A DNA stretch of 64,000 nucleotides from Prochlorococcus marinus str. MIT 0912. Lineage in GTDB: Bacteria; Cyanobacteriota; Cyanobacteriia; PCC-6307; Cyanobiaceae. The stretch spans positions 1,550,001 to 1,614,000 of the forward strand of contig NZ_CP114783.1 in the NCBI RefSeq assembly GCF_027359595.1. Reading direction: 5' to 3'. Positions 47,302-56,127 of the stretch are shown here, piece after piece. How positions within the stretch are numbered: position 1 is the stretch's first letter; each line of letters opens with the position of its first letter. The notes under the pieces are model-generated. The model had not been told where the DNA came from. It was given only the letters and a program-made list of their open reading frames with translations, and did not search any database. A program made the position numbers and the translations under genes.

Positions 47302-48975
47302 TTAAAGTTTTCTTCCTTGAAAATTATCTAAACGACTTTCACTTCTCATCTTAAATTTTAATTTAACCCAGCTTACAGCTATAGGAAATCCAATAGTCAC
47401 TGGTATGAGAAATAAAAAAGGTCTGTTAGTTGAAGAGAGTAAAGCTGATGATATTGCAAGTGAGCCGAGAAGAACAGAATTACTTAATGATTGTTGAGCA
47501 TTAATCATTCTTCTGAGTTGTCTGTCTGATTCTCCCATTCGCACTTGAAGTTGCAAGTCGCCTTGTTCTAGTCTTTCTAGATTTTCATCCAAACGTTTTG
47601 GCAACCCAACTGCTTTACTGCCTATCTCAGTAACTTGTCTTCCTAATTCATTAAATAAGTCATTAGAGTCTGGATTTTTTGAAGTCATTAGAGGAAGTAG
47701 GAATGGTTTGGCTATTGCTATTAAGTTGAATTCTGGGTCTAAATATCTTCCAACACCTTCAAAAGTTGATAATGCTCGAAAAACAAAAATCAACTCAATT
47801 GGAATTCTAAAGGGTTTCCCATAAGCCAGTTCAGATATATCGCCAGAGAGCTTTTCTATGATTTGAGAATTAAATGGAGGAGTGAGAGCTTCATTTAACA
47901 TTATTCTTATTAACCTTCTAACTGGACCTATTTCTACTTCTTTTTCTATTAACCCAGCGATTTGAAGTTCTTTGACTAGTCCGCTAACATCTCTTAGTGC
48001 TGCGGCTTTGATCATTGAATTAAGCCTGCCTCTAATACGCTCAGAGACAAAACCCATCATTCCAAAATCATAGTAAATAAGAGCACCATCCTTGGAAACA
48101 GCTAGGTTGCCTGGATGCGGATCCGCATGAAAAAAACCGTAGTTAACTAATTGTTTTAGATAACTTGTAGCTCCAATCTTTGCGATTAAAGAAGTATCAA
48201 TATTATTATCTTTTAGAGATTCAATGTCATTTATTTTGATTCCTGGTAAATACTCTAAACATAAAACTTTGCTGGTGCTTAAGTCCCAAAATACACTTGG
48301 AATTAAAACATCTGATTCATCTATAAATTGTTGTTTAAATCTTGCAGCATATTGAGCTTCAATTCGAAAATCCAACTCTCTGAGTAATACTCTTTTAGAC
48401 TCTTTAGCAATACCTATCCAGTCATTACCCCTGCTTAGAGACTTTATTCTCTGAACTATTTTTGCAACTTGATTCATTACATCTAAGTCAAGCCTGAAAA
48501 ACTTTTCTATATCTGGTCTTTGGACTTTAAAAATAACATTTTGCCCATCAAGTAATTTGGCTTTGTGAACTTGAGCAAGCGATGCTGAGCCAATTGGTAA
48601 TTCATCAATACTTATAATTTTTTCATATGAATTTCCAAGTTGGGTTGTTAATATTTCATCAACTTTCTGAAATGAAAAAGGTGGAACTCTATCTTGTAGA
48701 GTGCTAAGCTCATTTACCCATGCAGATGGAATAACATCAGCTCTTGCAGATAAAAGTTGGCCTAATTTTATAAATGCTGATCCTAGATTGACTAATTCTT
48801 TTGTAAGCCATTTTGCTCTTAAATTATTTCTTTTTTCTCTTCTTTTGGATGAATATCCTTTTAAATAAGTCCACTTTTTAGAATCAAACCATAAGTAGAA
48901 AAGCAAACCTAATAATATTATCCAGATCTTAATTGCTCTCCCCAACCGTTGAATTTGACTAACTAGAAAAATCAA
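47302..48975 (-). CDS. ABC1/UbiB-family atypical kinase
   Basis: A 557-residue protein kinase-like ATPase of the ABC1/UbiB/ADCK group, linked in other organisms to quinone metabolism and thylakoid lipid balance. It has the family KLGQLLSARADVIP (a KxGQ motif), QVHKAKLLDG with the nucleotide-binding lysine, FHADPHPGNLAV, and the DFG motif YYDFGMMGF. Hydrophobic segments lie at the N-terminus (about 14-29) and near the C-terminus (about 500-530). Its start overlaps the end of the coiled-coil gene by four bases (ATGA). Confidence 0.9.
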   Translation of the reverse strand: MIFLVSQIQRLGRAIKIWIILLGLLFYLWFDSKKWTYLKGYSSKRREKRNNLRAKWLTKELVNLGSAFIKLGQLLSARADVIPSAWVNELSTLQDRVPPFSFQKVDEILTTQLGNSYEKIISIDELPIGSASLAQVHKAKLLDGQNVIFKVQRPDIEKFFRLDLDVMNQVAKIVQRIKSLSRGNDWIGIAKESKRVLLRELDFRIEAQYAARFKQQFIDESDVLIPSVFWDLSTSKVLCLEYLPGIKINDIESLKDNNIDTSLIAKIGATSYLKQLVNYGFFHADPHPGNLAVSKDGALIYYDFGMMGFVSERIRGRLNSMIKAAALRDVSGLVKELQIAGLIEKEVEIGPVRRLIRIMLNEALTPPFNSQIIEKLSGDISELAYGKPFRIPIELIFVFRALSTFEGVGRYLDPEFNLIAIAKPFLLPLMTSKNPDSNDLFNELGRQVTEIGSKAVGLPKRLDENLERLEQGDLQLQVRMGESDRQLRRMINAQQSLSNSVLLGSLAISSALLSSTNRPFLFLIPVTIGFPIAVSWVKLKFKMRSESRLDNFQGRKL

Positions 48976-49283
48976 TTTTTTCCCTCAATATCTTTGTTGA
49001 TTTCGATAACCTTTGTTCTTAAATTATCTATTTGAACTTGAATTAAATCTTCTTTACTTAATTGTTCCTTAGAACTTTTCTCTTGTGTCGCATTAGTCTT
49101 TCTCTCTAGACGTTCAGATTCTGCAATAACTTCTTTTTTAAAGCTAGACCATTCATTTTGGATCTTTTGAGGTAATTCTTCAGCAATTTCAGTGAATTCT
49201 TGGGCAGAATTGATAACTTTATCAGTTATCCGAGCTGCTATTCGGTTCATAGCTGCTTTTAGCAGTATTTCTGAGTCGCTCAA
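48972..49283 (-). CDS. small predicted coiled-coil protein
   Basis: A 103-residue hydrophilic protein that is nearly all predicted helix, with heptad-like stretches and many Glu and Lys residues (QNEWSSFKKEVIAESERL). It has no signal peptide, transmembrane segment or catalytic motif. The four-base overlap with the ABC1 kinase suggests coupled translation and a shared job, perhaps a partner or scaffold (inference). I do not recognise the family. Confidence 0.75.
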   Translation of the reverse strand: MSDSEILLKAAMNRIAARITDKVINSAQEFTEIAEELPQKIQNEWSSFKKEVIAESERLERKTNATQEKSSKEQLSKEDLIQVQIDNLRTKVIEINKDIEGKN

Positions 49284-49291
49284 TAATCTAA

Positions 49292-49375
49292 TTATTCAGC
49301 TTTCACTTTAGAAGATTCAGCGTTTTTTGTGTCTTCAGATTGAAACTGGATATATGCAGATTTGCTCTTAATCAA
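49292..49375 (-). CDS. possible very small ORF upstream of the coiled-coil gene
   Basis: TTG at 49373-49375 opens 27 codons to TAA at 49292-49294, reading MIKSKSAYIQFQSE then a polar tail ending SSKVKAE. The charged, non-repetitive make-up looks more coding-like than random A+T-rich DNA, and its stop lies 8 bases before the next start. There is no clear ribosome site and an in-frame stop sits just upstream of the TTG. Low confidence. Confidence 0.22.
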   Translation of the reverse strand: MIKSKSAYIQFQSEDTKNAESSKVKAE

Positions 49376-49552
49376 TTAAATCTATTTAGAAGATTGTTTG
49401 TTATGGCTCAACCTAGAATATTTTCATTAGAGTTGAAGAAAACAAACATTTGATTTGATTTGGGTTGAAAGTCTAATCTTTTAACTTAAGTGATCTCAAA
49501 GCATCCTTTTCTCTTCTTGAAAGAGAGCAAAACCTAACTAAGAGATTTTCCA

Positions 49553-50509
49553 TTGGAAACCATTGAAACTGATGTTGTCATAGTTGGTGGTGGGCCTGCT
49601 GGTTGCAGTTGTGCGCTTTACACTTCCCGAGCAGACTTAAGAACAGTAATTCTCGATAAGAATCCTGATGTAGGTGCGCTGGCAATAACCCATCAAATTG
49701 CCAATTATCCAGGAGTTTCTAGTGAAATGAGCGGAGAGGCCTTGTTGAAATTGATGAGAGATCAAGCTACACAGTATGGAGCTGATTATCGTAGAGCCCA
49801 AGTTTTTGGAATTGATGCGAGTGGAGACTGGAAAACTATTTATACCCCAGATGGGACTTTTAAATCAAAGGCACTTGTTGTTGCGAGTGGTGCAATGGGA
49901 AGGCCAGCATCATTTAAAGGTGAAGCTGAATTCCTAGGTAGAGGAGTAAGTTATTGCGCGACTTGTGATGGAGCTTTTTATAGAGATCGTGAAGTCGCCG
50001 TTGTTGGTATTAATAAAGAGGCAATTGAAGAGGCAAATGTTCTTACAAAATTTGCTTCCAAAGTTCATTGGATAACATCCAATGATCCAAAATCAGATGA
50101 TCATCATGCGCAAGATCTATTATCAAAACCAAATGTGAACCATTGGAGTAAGACTAGGCTAATGCAGATTGAAGGTAATGATTCAGGGGTAACAGGTATT
50201 AAGGTTAAGAACCGATCCATTGACACTCATCAAGAGATAGCTCTTGAGGGTGTTTTTGTTTATATGAGCGGTTCAAAGCCTATTACCGACTTTCTTGGCG
50301 AACAGGTTGCTTTTAAAGAGGATGGTGGGGTATTGGTGGATGATTTTATGTCGACAACAGTTGAAGGGGTTTGGGCAATTGGCGACATCAGAAATACTCC
50401 ATTTAAACAAGCTGTTGTCGCAGCATCAGATGGATGTATTGCAGCGATGGCAATAGATAGATACTTAAATAGTCGTAAATCAATTCGTGTCGATTGGGTT
50501 CATGCTTGA
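49553..50509 (+). CDS. thioredoxin-reductase-like flavoprotein lacking a canonical NADPH motif
   Basis: A 318-residue class II pyridine-nucleotide-disulfide-oxidoreductase fold. The FAD motif VGGGPAG is at 11-17, the redox pair CATC at 135-138, and the C-terminal FAD motif AIGDIR is intact. The NADPH site is degenerate. The expected GxGxxA reads GINKEA (152-157), and the basic HRRxxxR patch reads WITSNDP (173-179). It is usually labelled trxB, but it may use another electron source, as reported for the cyanobacterial diflavin-linked disulfide oxidoreductases. The start is TTG 49553. Confidence 0.88.
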   Translation: METIETDVVIVGGGPAGCSCALYTSRADLRTVILDKNPDVGALAITHQIANYPGVSSEMSGEALLKLMRDQATQYGADYRRAQVFGIDASGDWKTIYTPDGTFKSKALVVASGAMGRPASFKGEAEFLGRGVSYCATCDGAFYRDREVAVVGINKEAIEEANVLTKFASKVHWITSNDPKSDDHHAQDLLSKPNVNHWSKTRLMQIEGNDSGVTGIKVKNRSIDTHQEIALEGVFVYMSGSKPITDFLGEQVAFKEDGGVLVDDFMSTTVEGVWAIGDIRNTPFKQAVVAASDGCIAAMAIDRYLNSRKSIRVDWVHA

Positions 50510-50531
50510 ATTGCTCAAATAAAAGGTATTT

Positions 50532-50813
50532 TTAAAGAGGAGTTGCTTCAGAAACATATGCAACACCACCGTAGTAACTAAGAACAGTTTTTATATTGTC
50601 TCGTATCTTTTCGATTATCTCTTGCTCGCAAAAAATAATTACGTGGGCATTTGATCCAAATCCAGTGAATTCCATGTCTTCTGTGACAATTCTCTCTGGA
50701 CCTCTTCCCGTGGCATGTTTCATAACCGTGTAGCCAGGAACTTCAGCTTTTTCTAATGCTGAGAGAACATCATCTAGCTCTCTTTCGCTAAAAATCAAGT
50801 CAAGTCTTTTCAT
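50532..50813 (-). CDS. sbtB: PII-like regulator SbtB, short form
   Basis: A trimeric PII-like protein that binds adenine nucleotides (cAMP, AMP, ADP, ATP in studied homologues) and controls SbtA. The 93-residue protein has PGYTVMKHATGRGPER (base of the T-loop) and the C-terminal strand YYGGVAYVSEATPL, where it ends. The C-terminal cysteine-bearing R-loop of Synechocystis SbtB (CGPEGC) is absent. It starts 9 bases after sbtA ends, so they share an operon. Confidence 0.87.
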   Translation of the reverse strand: MKRLDLIFSERELDDVLSALEKAEVPGYTVMKHATGRGPERIVTEDMEFTGFGSNAHVIIFCEQEIIEKIRDNIKTVLSYYGGVAYVSEATPL

Positions 50814-50822
50814 GAAATTGAG

Positions 50823-51818
50823 TTACCCAATTGATGGAATCATTGTGTTTACTAAGCCCATATATACTGGTATACCTATGATTATATTAAAAGGAAAAGT
50901 TAATCCAAGAGTGGTAGAAATGTAATAACTAGGTCGTGCTTCAGGAACAGTCATTCTCATTGCTGTTGGTACGGCTAAATATGAAGCACTAGCGCATAGA
51001 ACTACAAATAACAGAGCATTTCCTGGATCTAAATTTAGAAATCTAGCTACGATTGATCCCAATACTGCATTAACTATTGGCATCAATATTGAAAAAATAA
51101 TTAGAAATGCACCAGTCTTATTTAGACGAGCGAGGCGTTGAGCGGCAACAATTCCCATATCAAGAAGGAAAAAACATTCTGCGCCATAGAACAATTCAGC
51201 TGTGAATGGTTCCATTTTTTTTATGTCAGATGGATCAATAGCGGATGTTAAAAAACCTATTAGAAGGCTTCCGAGTAATAAATAGACAGAACCATTTAAC
51301 ATCGACTCATGAAGAATTGATCCCCATTTCATTTTCCTTTTAATAGGTCTATCTTTGGGCGCTCCGAATTTGACTAAGAGAAGACCAATTATTATTGCTG
51401 GAGACTCCATTAGCGCTAAGGCCGCAACCATAAAACCATCAAATGGAATATTTTGACTCTCTAAAAAGCTTTCAGCCGTTATAAATGTCACTGCACTTAT
51501 TGATCCGTATGCTGCTGATATTGCTGCTGCATTGAAAACATCGAATTTAACTCTTAGGACTAAAAAGCAAATAAGTGGAATTAATAGGGACATTAATATT
51601 GCTGCTATCACAGTTGGAAGAACTGGATAACCAAAGCCACTTTTTTGCAGTTCAATTCCCCCTCTGAAGCCTATTGCAAGCAAAAGATATAAAGAAAATA
51701 ATTTTGGTAGCGGAGCTGGAATCTCAAAATCAGACTTTAATGCGTATGCAATAGCACCCAAAAAGAAAAAAAGTATTGGCGGACTTAAAGCATTTTGGAT
51801 GAAAAGGTTGTGTCCCAT
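50823..51818 (-). CDS. sbtA: SbtA-family sodium-dependent bicarbonate transporter
   Basis: A 331-residue integral membrane protein with about ten hydrophobic segments in two inverted halves, matching the SbtA/DUF897 family. Readable conserved parts include SPPILFFFLGAIAYALKSD split near residues 12-30, FRGGIELQKSGF and AYGSISAVTFI. The sbtB gene directly downstream supports the call. Picocyanobacterial members differ from the well-studied freshwater SbtA, so bicarbonate transport is likely but not certain. Confidence 0.88.
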   Translation of the reverse strand: MGHNLFIQNALSPPILFFFLGAIAYALKSDFEIPAPLPKLFSLYLLLAIGFRGGIELQKSGFGYPVLPTVIAAILMSLLIPLICFLVLRVKFDVFNAAAISAAYGSISAVTFITAESFLESQNIPFDGFMVAALALMESPAIIIGLLLVKFGAPKDRPIKRKMKWGSILHESMLNGSVYLLLGSLLIGFLTSAIDPSDIKKMEPFTAELFYGAECFFLLDMGIVAAQRLARLNKTGAFLIIFSILMPIVNAVLGSIVARFLNLDPGNALLFVVLCASASYLAVPTAMRMTVPEARPSYYISTTLGLTFPFNIIIGIPVYMGLVNTMIPSIG

Positions 51819-51864
51819 TTCTTGTTAGTTCTTAAAGCAAGCAATCAGATGAAAATGGAGATTA

Positions 51865-53532
51865 TCAAACAGTTATGTTGTCAATTGCAGCTGTGAGTGC
51901 TTCTTTCCTGGTACCAATTACATCAACCCCAAATTTAGCAAGTCTGTCTTTTACTCTTCCTGTAGCACCAGCAACATATGCTTTTCTTGAGTTGTTTAGA
52001 GCTTCTTGAACCATATCTTCTATTGCGAGAGTTGCAGTAACTCCAAGCCTGGGAACATCAGTAATATCAAGAATTAGAACTTTATAGTTTCTTACAAGCA
52101 TCATTCTTTCAGTAATTCCTTTTGCTGCTCCAAAACTCAATGGGCCTTTTAATCTGAATAGCATTACTTCTCCTGCACAACGATCTAAAAGTGCTTTTTC
52201 ATCTGAGGGTAGTTGTGCATTTGCTGCATTGTTATTTGATGCTGAATCAAATGGGTTGTCTGCCTCCATTCCTTCCAATTGCGTCTCTGTAATTGAATCG
52301 ATTGTGAGCATATTTGCTATGAATACTCCAACTAGCACAGCCCATATCAAGTCCCAGAAAACTGTCATCAACAGGACTCCATACATCACACTTGCAGTTT
52401 TCAACGAAAGTCTATGAGCTCTTAATAAAAATCCCCAATCAATAATGTCTAAGCCAACTTTTATTAAAATTCCAGCAAGAAGAGCTGTAGGAATCTGAGC
52501 GGCTAAAGGACCAGCACCAACTAGAACGAAGAGCAATACCACTGAATGAACCATCCCAGAGATTGGTGTGGAACCTCCAGATTTCACATTTATTACTGTT
52601 CTCATGGTTGCCCCAGCTCCAGGCAAACCTGTGAAAATCCCAGCTACTGCATTTCCAATACCTTGTCCAATTAGTTCTCTATCAGAATTGTGCCTTGTTT
52701 GAGAAATATTATCTGCTACAAGAGATGTAAGAAGGGAGTCAATAGCGCCAAGAACAGCAAGGACTAGTCCAGCTTTAAGAATTATTGGGAAGAAATTATC
52801 AAAGCTTGGATCTGGGAGACTTAAAGAAAGACCACCTTCTGGTATTGCACCTATTCGGTCTAGGGAACTATCGCCAAAAAGAAGTATAGATAAAGGAGTA
52901 ACTATTAATAATGCTAAAAGAGGAGAGGGGACCCATTGACTTATTTTACGGGGGGTCAGGAAGACTATCGCAAGTGTCATTACTGCAACTGCTATTGCAG
53001 CCCCATTTGGTTCGAAATTATTAATTAAAGTTGAGAGAGATTCTAATACTCCTCCTCTAGTTGATATTCCAAGTAAAGGACCTATTTGAAGAGTAATTAT
53101 GATTACTCCAATTCCAGACATAAAGCCTGAAACAACTGAGTAAGGAACAAGAGTGATGTATTTACCGAGCCTTAGGAGGCCAAATAAAATCTGAAATAAT
53201 CCTCCAATGACCACGGCAGCCATTACTAAAGGAAGAATTTCGCCAGCAGATAAATCTCTAGGTACTCCTACAGCCGCTAAACTCGCAACTACTCCAGCAA
53301 CTGTTACGCTCATCGGCCCAGTCGGACCACTTACTTGAGCAGGAGTTCCTCCAAATAATGCGGCGAGAAATCCAACTACGACTGCCCCGTAAAGGCCGTA
53401 AATAGCGCCCCCTGGGCCAAGCGCGGCGTTACCAAACGCTAGAGCTAGTGGTAGGGCTACAACCGCAGCAGTTAAGCCGCCTAATACATCACCTCTAATA
53501 TTTTTTAGGTGAAAGCCATTAATTAACGCCAA
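51865..53532 (-). CDS. bicA: SulP-family anion transporter, BicA-like
   Basis: A 555-residue SulP transporter. The membrane part (about 1-415) starts with GDVLGGLTAAVVALPLALAF and contains SGPTGPMSVTVAGVVA. A cytoplasmic STAS domain (about 440-555) includes ILDITDVPRLGVTAT. BicA-type members are low-affinity, high-flux Na+/HCO3- symporters. The closeness to sbtA-sbtB (46 bases) argues for bicarbonate rather than sulfate. It is the first gene of the unit, divergent from the dnaJ-type gene. Confidence 0.86.
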   Translation of the reverse strand: MALINGFHLKNIRGDVLGGLTAAVVALPLALAFGNAALGPGGAIYGLYGAVVVGFLAALFGGTPAQVSGPTGPMSVTVAGVVASLAAVGVPRDLSAGEILPLVMAAVVIGGLFQILFGLLRLGKYITLVPYSVVSGFMSGIGVIIITLQIGPLLGISTRGGVLESLSTLINNFEPNGAAIAVAVMTLAIVFLTPRKISQWVPSPLLALLIVTPLSILLFGDSSLDRIGAIPEGGLSLSLPDPSFDNFFPIILKAGLVLAVLGAIDSLLTSLVADNISQTRHNSDRELIGQGIGNAVAGIFTGLPGAGATMRTVINVKSGGSTPISGMVHSVVLLFVLVGAGPLAAQIPTALLAGILIKVGLDIIDWGFLLRAHRLSLKTASVMYGVLLMTVFWDLIWAVLVGVFIANMLTIDSITETQLEGMEADNPFDSASNNNAANAQLPSDEKALLDRCAGEVMLFRLKGPLSFGAAKGITERMMLVRNYKVLILDITDVPRLGVTATLAIEDMVQEALNNSRKAYVAGATGRVKDRLAKFGVDVIGTRKEALTAAIDNITV

Positions 53533-53675
53533 TCGACTCTCCTTACTTGATTTAACTTGAATAAGCCTATCTCTTCAAGGTTCCATTAAGTTCTGGAATC
53601 TCTACTTTTAAATACTTATATTGAAGAAAAATCATTGAAAAAATTGATTTTTGCTCAGAAAGCAGCGTAATTTCG

Positions 53676-54611
53676 ATGAAATCAGATGGTTTTAAGGATT
53701 ATTTCAAAATTCTTGGTGTTAGTAGAAATGCTACGAATCAAGAAATCAAAATTGCCTTCAGGAAACTTGCTAGAAAATTTCATCCTGATTTGCATCCACA
53801 TAATGAGATTGCAGAGTCAGAGTTCAAAGAAATAAATGAAGCTTATGAGATTCTTTCAGATGAGGATAAAAAAAAGTCTTATGAACAATTTCTAAATTAT
53901 TGGTTCAAAAATAGAGATGGAAATCCGACAGATTTTTATGGGAAAGATAATGATCATCTCTTTGATAAATATCTAAACTTTGACGATTTTTTGAGTGATT
54001 TAATTGGAGGATTTAGTAAGGTTGGTAAAGAAATTTATTCAAATATATATTCAGATAATAATACTCAATTATTAAATCTTGATGCTAAATTTAATTTGCA
54101 GATTAGTTTTTTAGAGGCTTTGAATGGAACAAAAAAGAATCTTTTGGTGAATGATGAACGTATCGAGGTGAAAATCCCAAAAGGAATTGAAACAGGATCA
54201 AAAATACGTATTAAAAATAAGGGTAATATACAGTTTGGAAAAGGAAAAAGAGGAGATTTATTGATCGAAGTTAGTATTAAGTCTCATCCGATTTGGAAAG
54301 CAAAAGGTTTAGATGTTTATGCAGATTTACCTATCTCTTTAGATGAATTAGCTTTGGGAGCAAATATTTCGGTTGCCTCTCCTCAAGGAGAAACATATTT
54401 ATCAATACCCTCTGGAAGTTTACCCGAGCAGAAATTGAGATTAAAAGGTCAAGGATTACATAACTTAGATACCAAAGGAGATTTATTTTTTACTCTAAAA
54501 TTAAGGTTCCCTGAAAACTGGTCAGATGAGGAGTTGAGACTTCTTGAAAAGCTTAGATCTGTTCGAATAGATGAACCTCGTTCAAGTTGGTTCGATCAGG
54601 CTAGGACTTAA
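53676..54611 (+). CDS. DnaJ/CbpA-type co-chaperone without zinc finger
   Basis: A 311-residue Hsp40. The J-domain (about 8-75) has the HPD triad in ARKFHPDLHPH. The C-terminal substrate-binding domains begin near residue 130 and include IEVKIPKGIETGSKIRIKN and LPEQKLRLKGQGL. The cysteine-rich zinc domain of canonical DnaJ is missing, so it is a CbpA-like co-chaperone for one of the DnaK proteins. It is followed by hemB. Confidence 0.9.
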   Translation: MKSDGFKDYFKILGVSRNATNQEIKIAFRKLARKFHPDLHPHNEIAESEFKEINEAYEILSDEDKKKSYEQFLNYWFKNRDGNPTDFYGKDNDHLFDKYLNFDDFLSDLIGGFSKVGKEIYSNIYSDNNTQLLNLDAKFNLQISFLEALNGTKKNLLVNDERIEVKIPKGIETGSKIRIKNKGNIQFGKGKRGDLLIEVSIKSHPIWKAKGLDVYADLPISLDELALGANISVASPQGETYLSIPSGSLPEQKLRLKGQGLHNLDTKGDLFFTLKLRFPENWSDEELRLLEKLRSVRIDEPRSSWFDQART

Positions 54612-54660
54612 AGGAAGTAAAATGTACTTATCTCTAATGTAGTTATCTCTATTAGTCAAT

Positions 54661-55659
54661 ATGGATCTTACTTATCGGCCCCGTCGTCTTCGTAGAACAA
54701 ACTCTTTAAGAGATATGGTTAGAGAGCAAAGTGTCTCTGCCTCTGACTTTATTTACCCTCTTTTTGTACATGAAGGTTCAGATATTCAAGAAATAGCAGC
54801 GATGCCGGGTTCATTTCGCTGGTCAATGGATGGATTAGTTGATGAAGTTCAGCGTGCTTGGAATTTAGGTATTAGATGCGTTGTTCTTTTCCCAAAAGTT
54901 CCAGACGAGCAAAAAACAGAAGATGGAGCTGAATGTTTCAATGAAAAAGGTTTAATACCTAGGGCTATTGAAAGGTTGAAAATAGAGATACCAGAAATGT
55001 GTGTGATGACTGATGTCGCATTAGATCCTTATTCTTGTGATGGTCATGATGGAATAGTTAGTAATCAAGGAATAATTTTGAATGATGAAACCGTTGATTA
55101 TTTGTGTAAACAAGCAGTTGTTCAAGCACAATCTGGAGCAGATTTAATTGGTCCTAGTGACATGATGGATGGAAGAGTAGGAGCTATAAGAGAAGCCTTA
55201 GATGATGAAGGTTTTGAACATGTAGGAATAATTAGTTATACAGCAAAATATTCATCTGCATATTATGGACCTTTTAGAGAGGCTTTGGATTCTGCTCCTA
55301 GATCATTATCAAATAAGCCTATCCCGAAAAATAAAAACACCTATCAGATGGATCCCGCGAATGCTAGAGAAGCCATAACAGAAGCTCAACTTGACGAACA
55401 AGAGGGGTCGGACATCCTTATGGTTAAACCAGGTTTGGCTTACTTAGATATAATTTATCGTTTAAGAGAAGAATCAGAATTGCCAATTGCTGCCTATAAC
55501 GTTAGTGGAGAGTATTCAATGGTCAAAGCTGCTGCTCAAAGAGGTTGGATAGATGAAAAGGCAATTGTGTTGGAAACTTTATTGAGTTTTAAAAGAGCTG
55601 GAGCAAATCTGATCCTTACATATCACGCATGTGATGCGGCAGGATGGTTGAAAGACTAA
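54661..55659 (+). CDS. hemB: delta-aminolevulinic acid dehydratase (porphobilinogen synthase)
   Basis: Condenses two 5-aminolevulinate molecules to porphobilinogen, on the path to haem and chlorophyll. The 332-residue protein has Schiff-base lysine regions SYTAKYSSAYYGPF (near 193-206) and LMVKPGLAYLD (K255). The metal site reads DVALDPYSCDGHDG, the Mg-type form in which Asp replaces the zinc-binding cysteines. Confidence 0.97.
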   Translation: MDLTYRPRRLRRTNSLRDMVREQSVSASDFIYPLFVHEGSDIQEIAAMPGSFRWSMDGLVDEVQRAWNLGIRCVVLFPKVPDEQKTEDGAECFNEKGLIPRAIERLKIEIPEMCVMTDVALDPYSCDGHDGIVSNQGIILNDETVDYLCKQAVVQAQSGADLIGPSDMMDGRVGAIREALDDEGFEHVGIISYTAKYSSAYYGPFREALDSAPRSLSNKPIPKNKNTYQMDPANAREAITEAQLDEQEGSDILMVKPGLAYLDIIYRLREESELPIAAYNVSGEYSMVKAAAQRGWIDEKAIVLETLLSFKRAGANLILTYHACDAAGWLKD

Positions 55660-55707
55660 TACAGTTGATTTATACAATTCTTGAAATTTGAATTTCAATC
55701 AATACGA

Positions 55708-56112
55708 ATGATAAAAAAACAATCTGATTTAAATATTAAAAGCGTTCATCGTCTCGGCCATGTAGCTATAAGAGTTGAAGATGTTGATAGGGCTAAAGAA
55801 TTTTATATAAGCTTGGGAATGAAGCTAGTTTGGGATGATGTTGATTGGTGTTACTTAGAGGCGGGAGAGAGTAAAGATGGCCTTGCTTTACTTGGTCCGG
55901 GTTATAAAGCTGCCGGTCCACATTTTGCATTTCATTTTACTAATAAGAATGAAATAGAGAGAATTCATGATTCTCTTGAAAATCAAGGATTAAAGGTTGG
56001 TGCTTTACATGATCATCGAGATGGTACTTCTTCTTTTTACTTGAAAGATACAGAAGGTAATTGGTTGGAAATGCTTTATCACCCATCAACAGGAATACCA
56101 ACAAATCAATAG
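55708..56112 (+). CDS. glyoxalase I / VOC-family protein
   Basis: A 134-residue single-domain VOC protein, probably lactoylglutathione lyase, which detoxifies methylglyoxal. The four metal-ligand regions are HRLGHVAIRV, CYLEAG, PHFAFHF and NWLEMLYHP, in the normal order. ATG 55708 is chosen; an in-frame TTG at 55681 would add nine residues of no clear family match. It lies between hemB and mutS2 on one strand with short gaps. Substrate assignment is by family. Confidence 0.8.
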   Translation: MIKKQSDLNIKSVHRLGHVAIRVEDVDRAKEFYISLGMKLVWDDVDWCYLEAGESKDGLALLGPGYKAAGPHFAFHFTNKNEIERIHDSLENQGLKVGALHDHRDGTSSFYLKDTEGNWLEMLYHPSTGIPTNQ

Positions 56113-56127
56113 ACTTTAAGCAGACGA

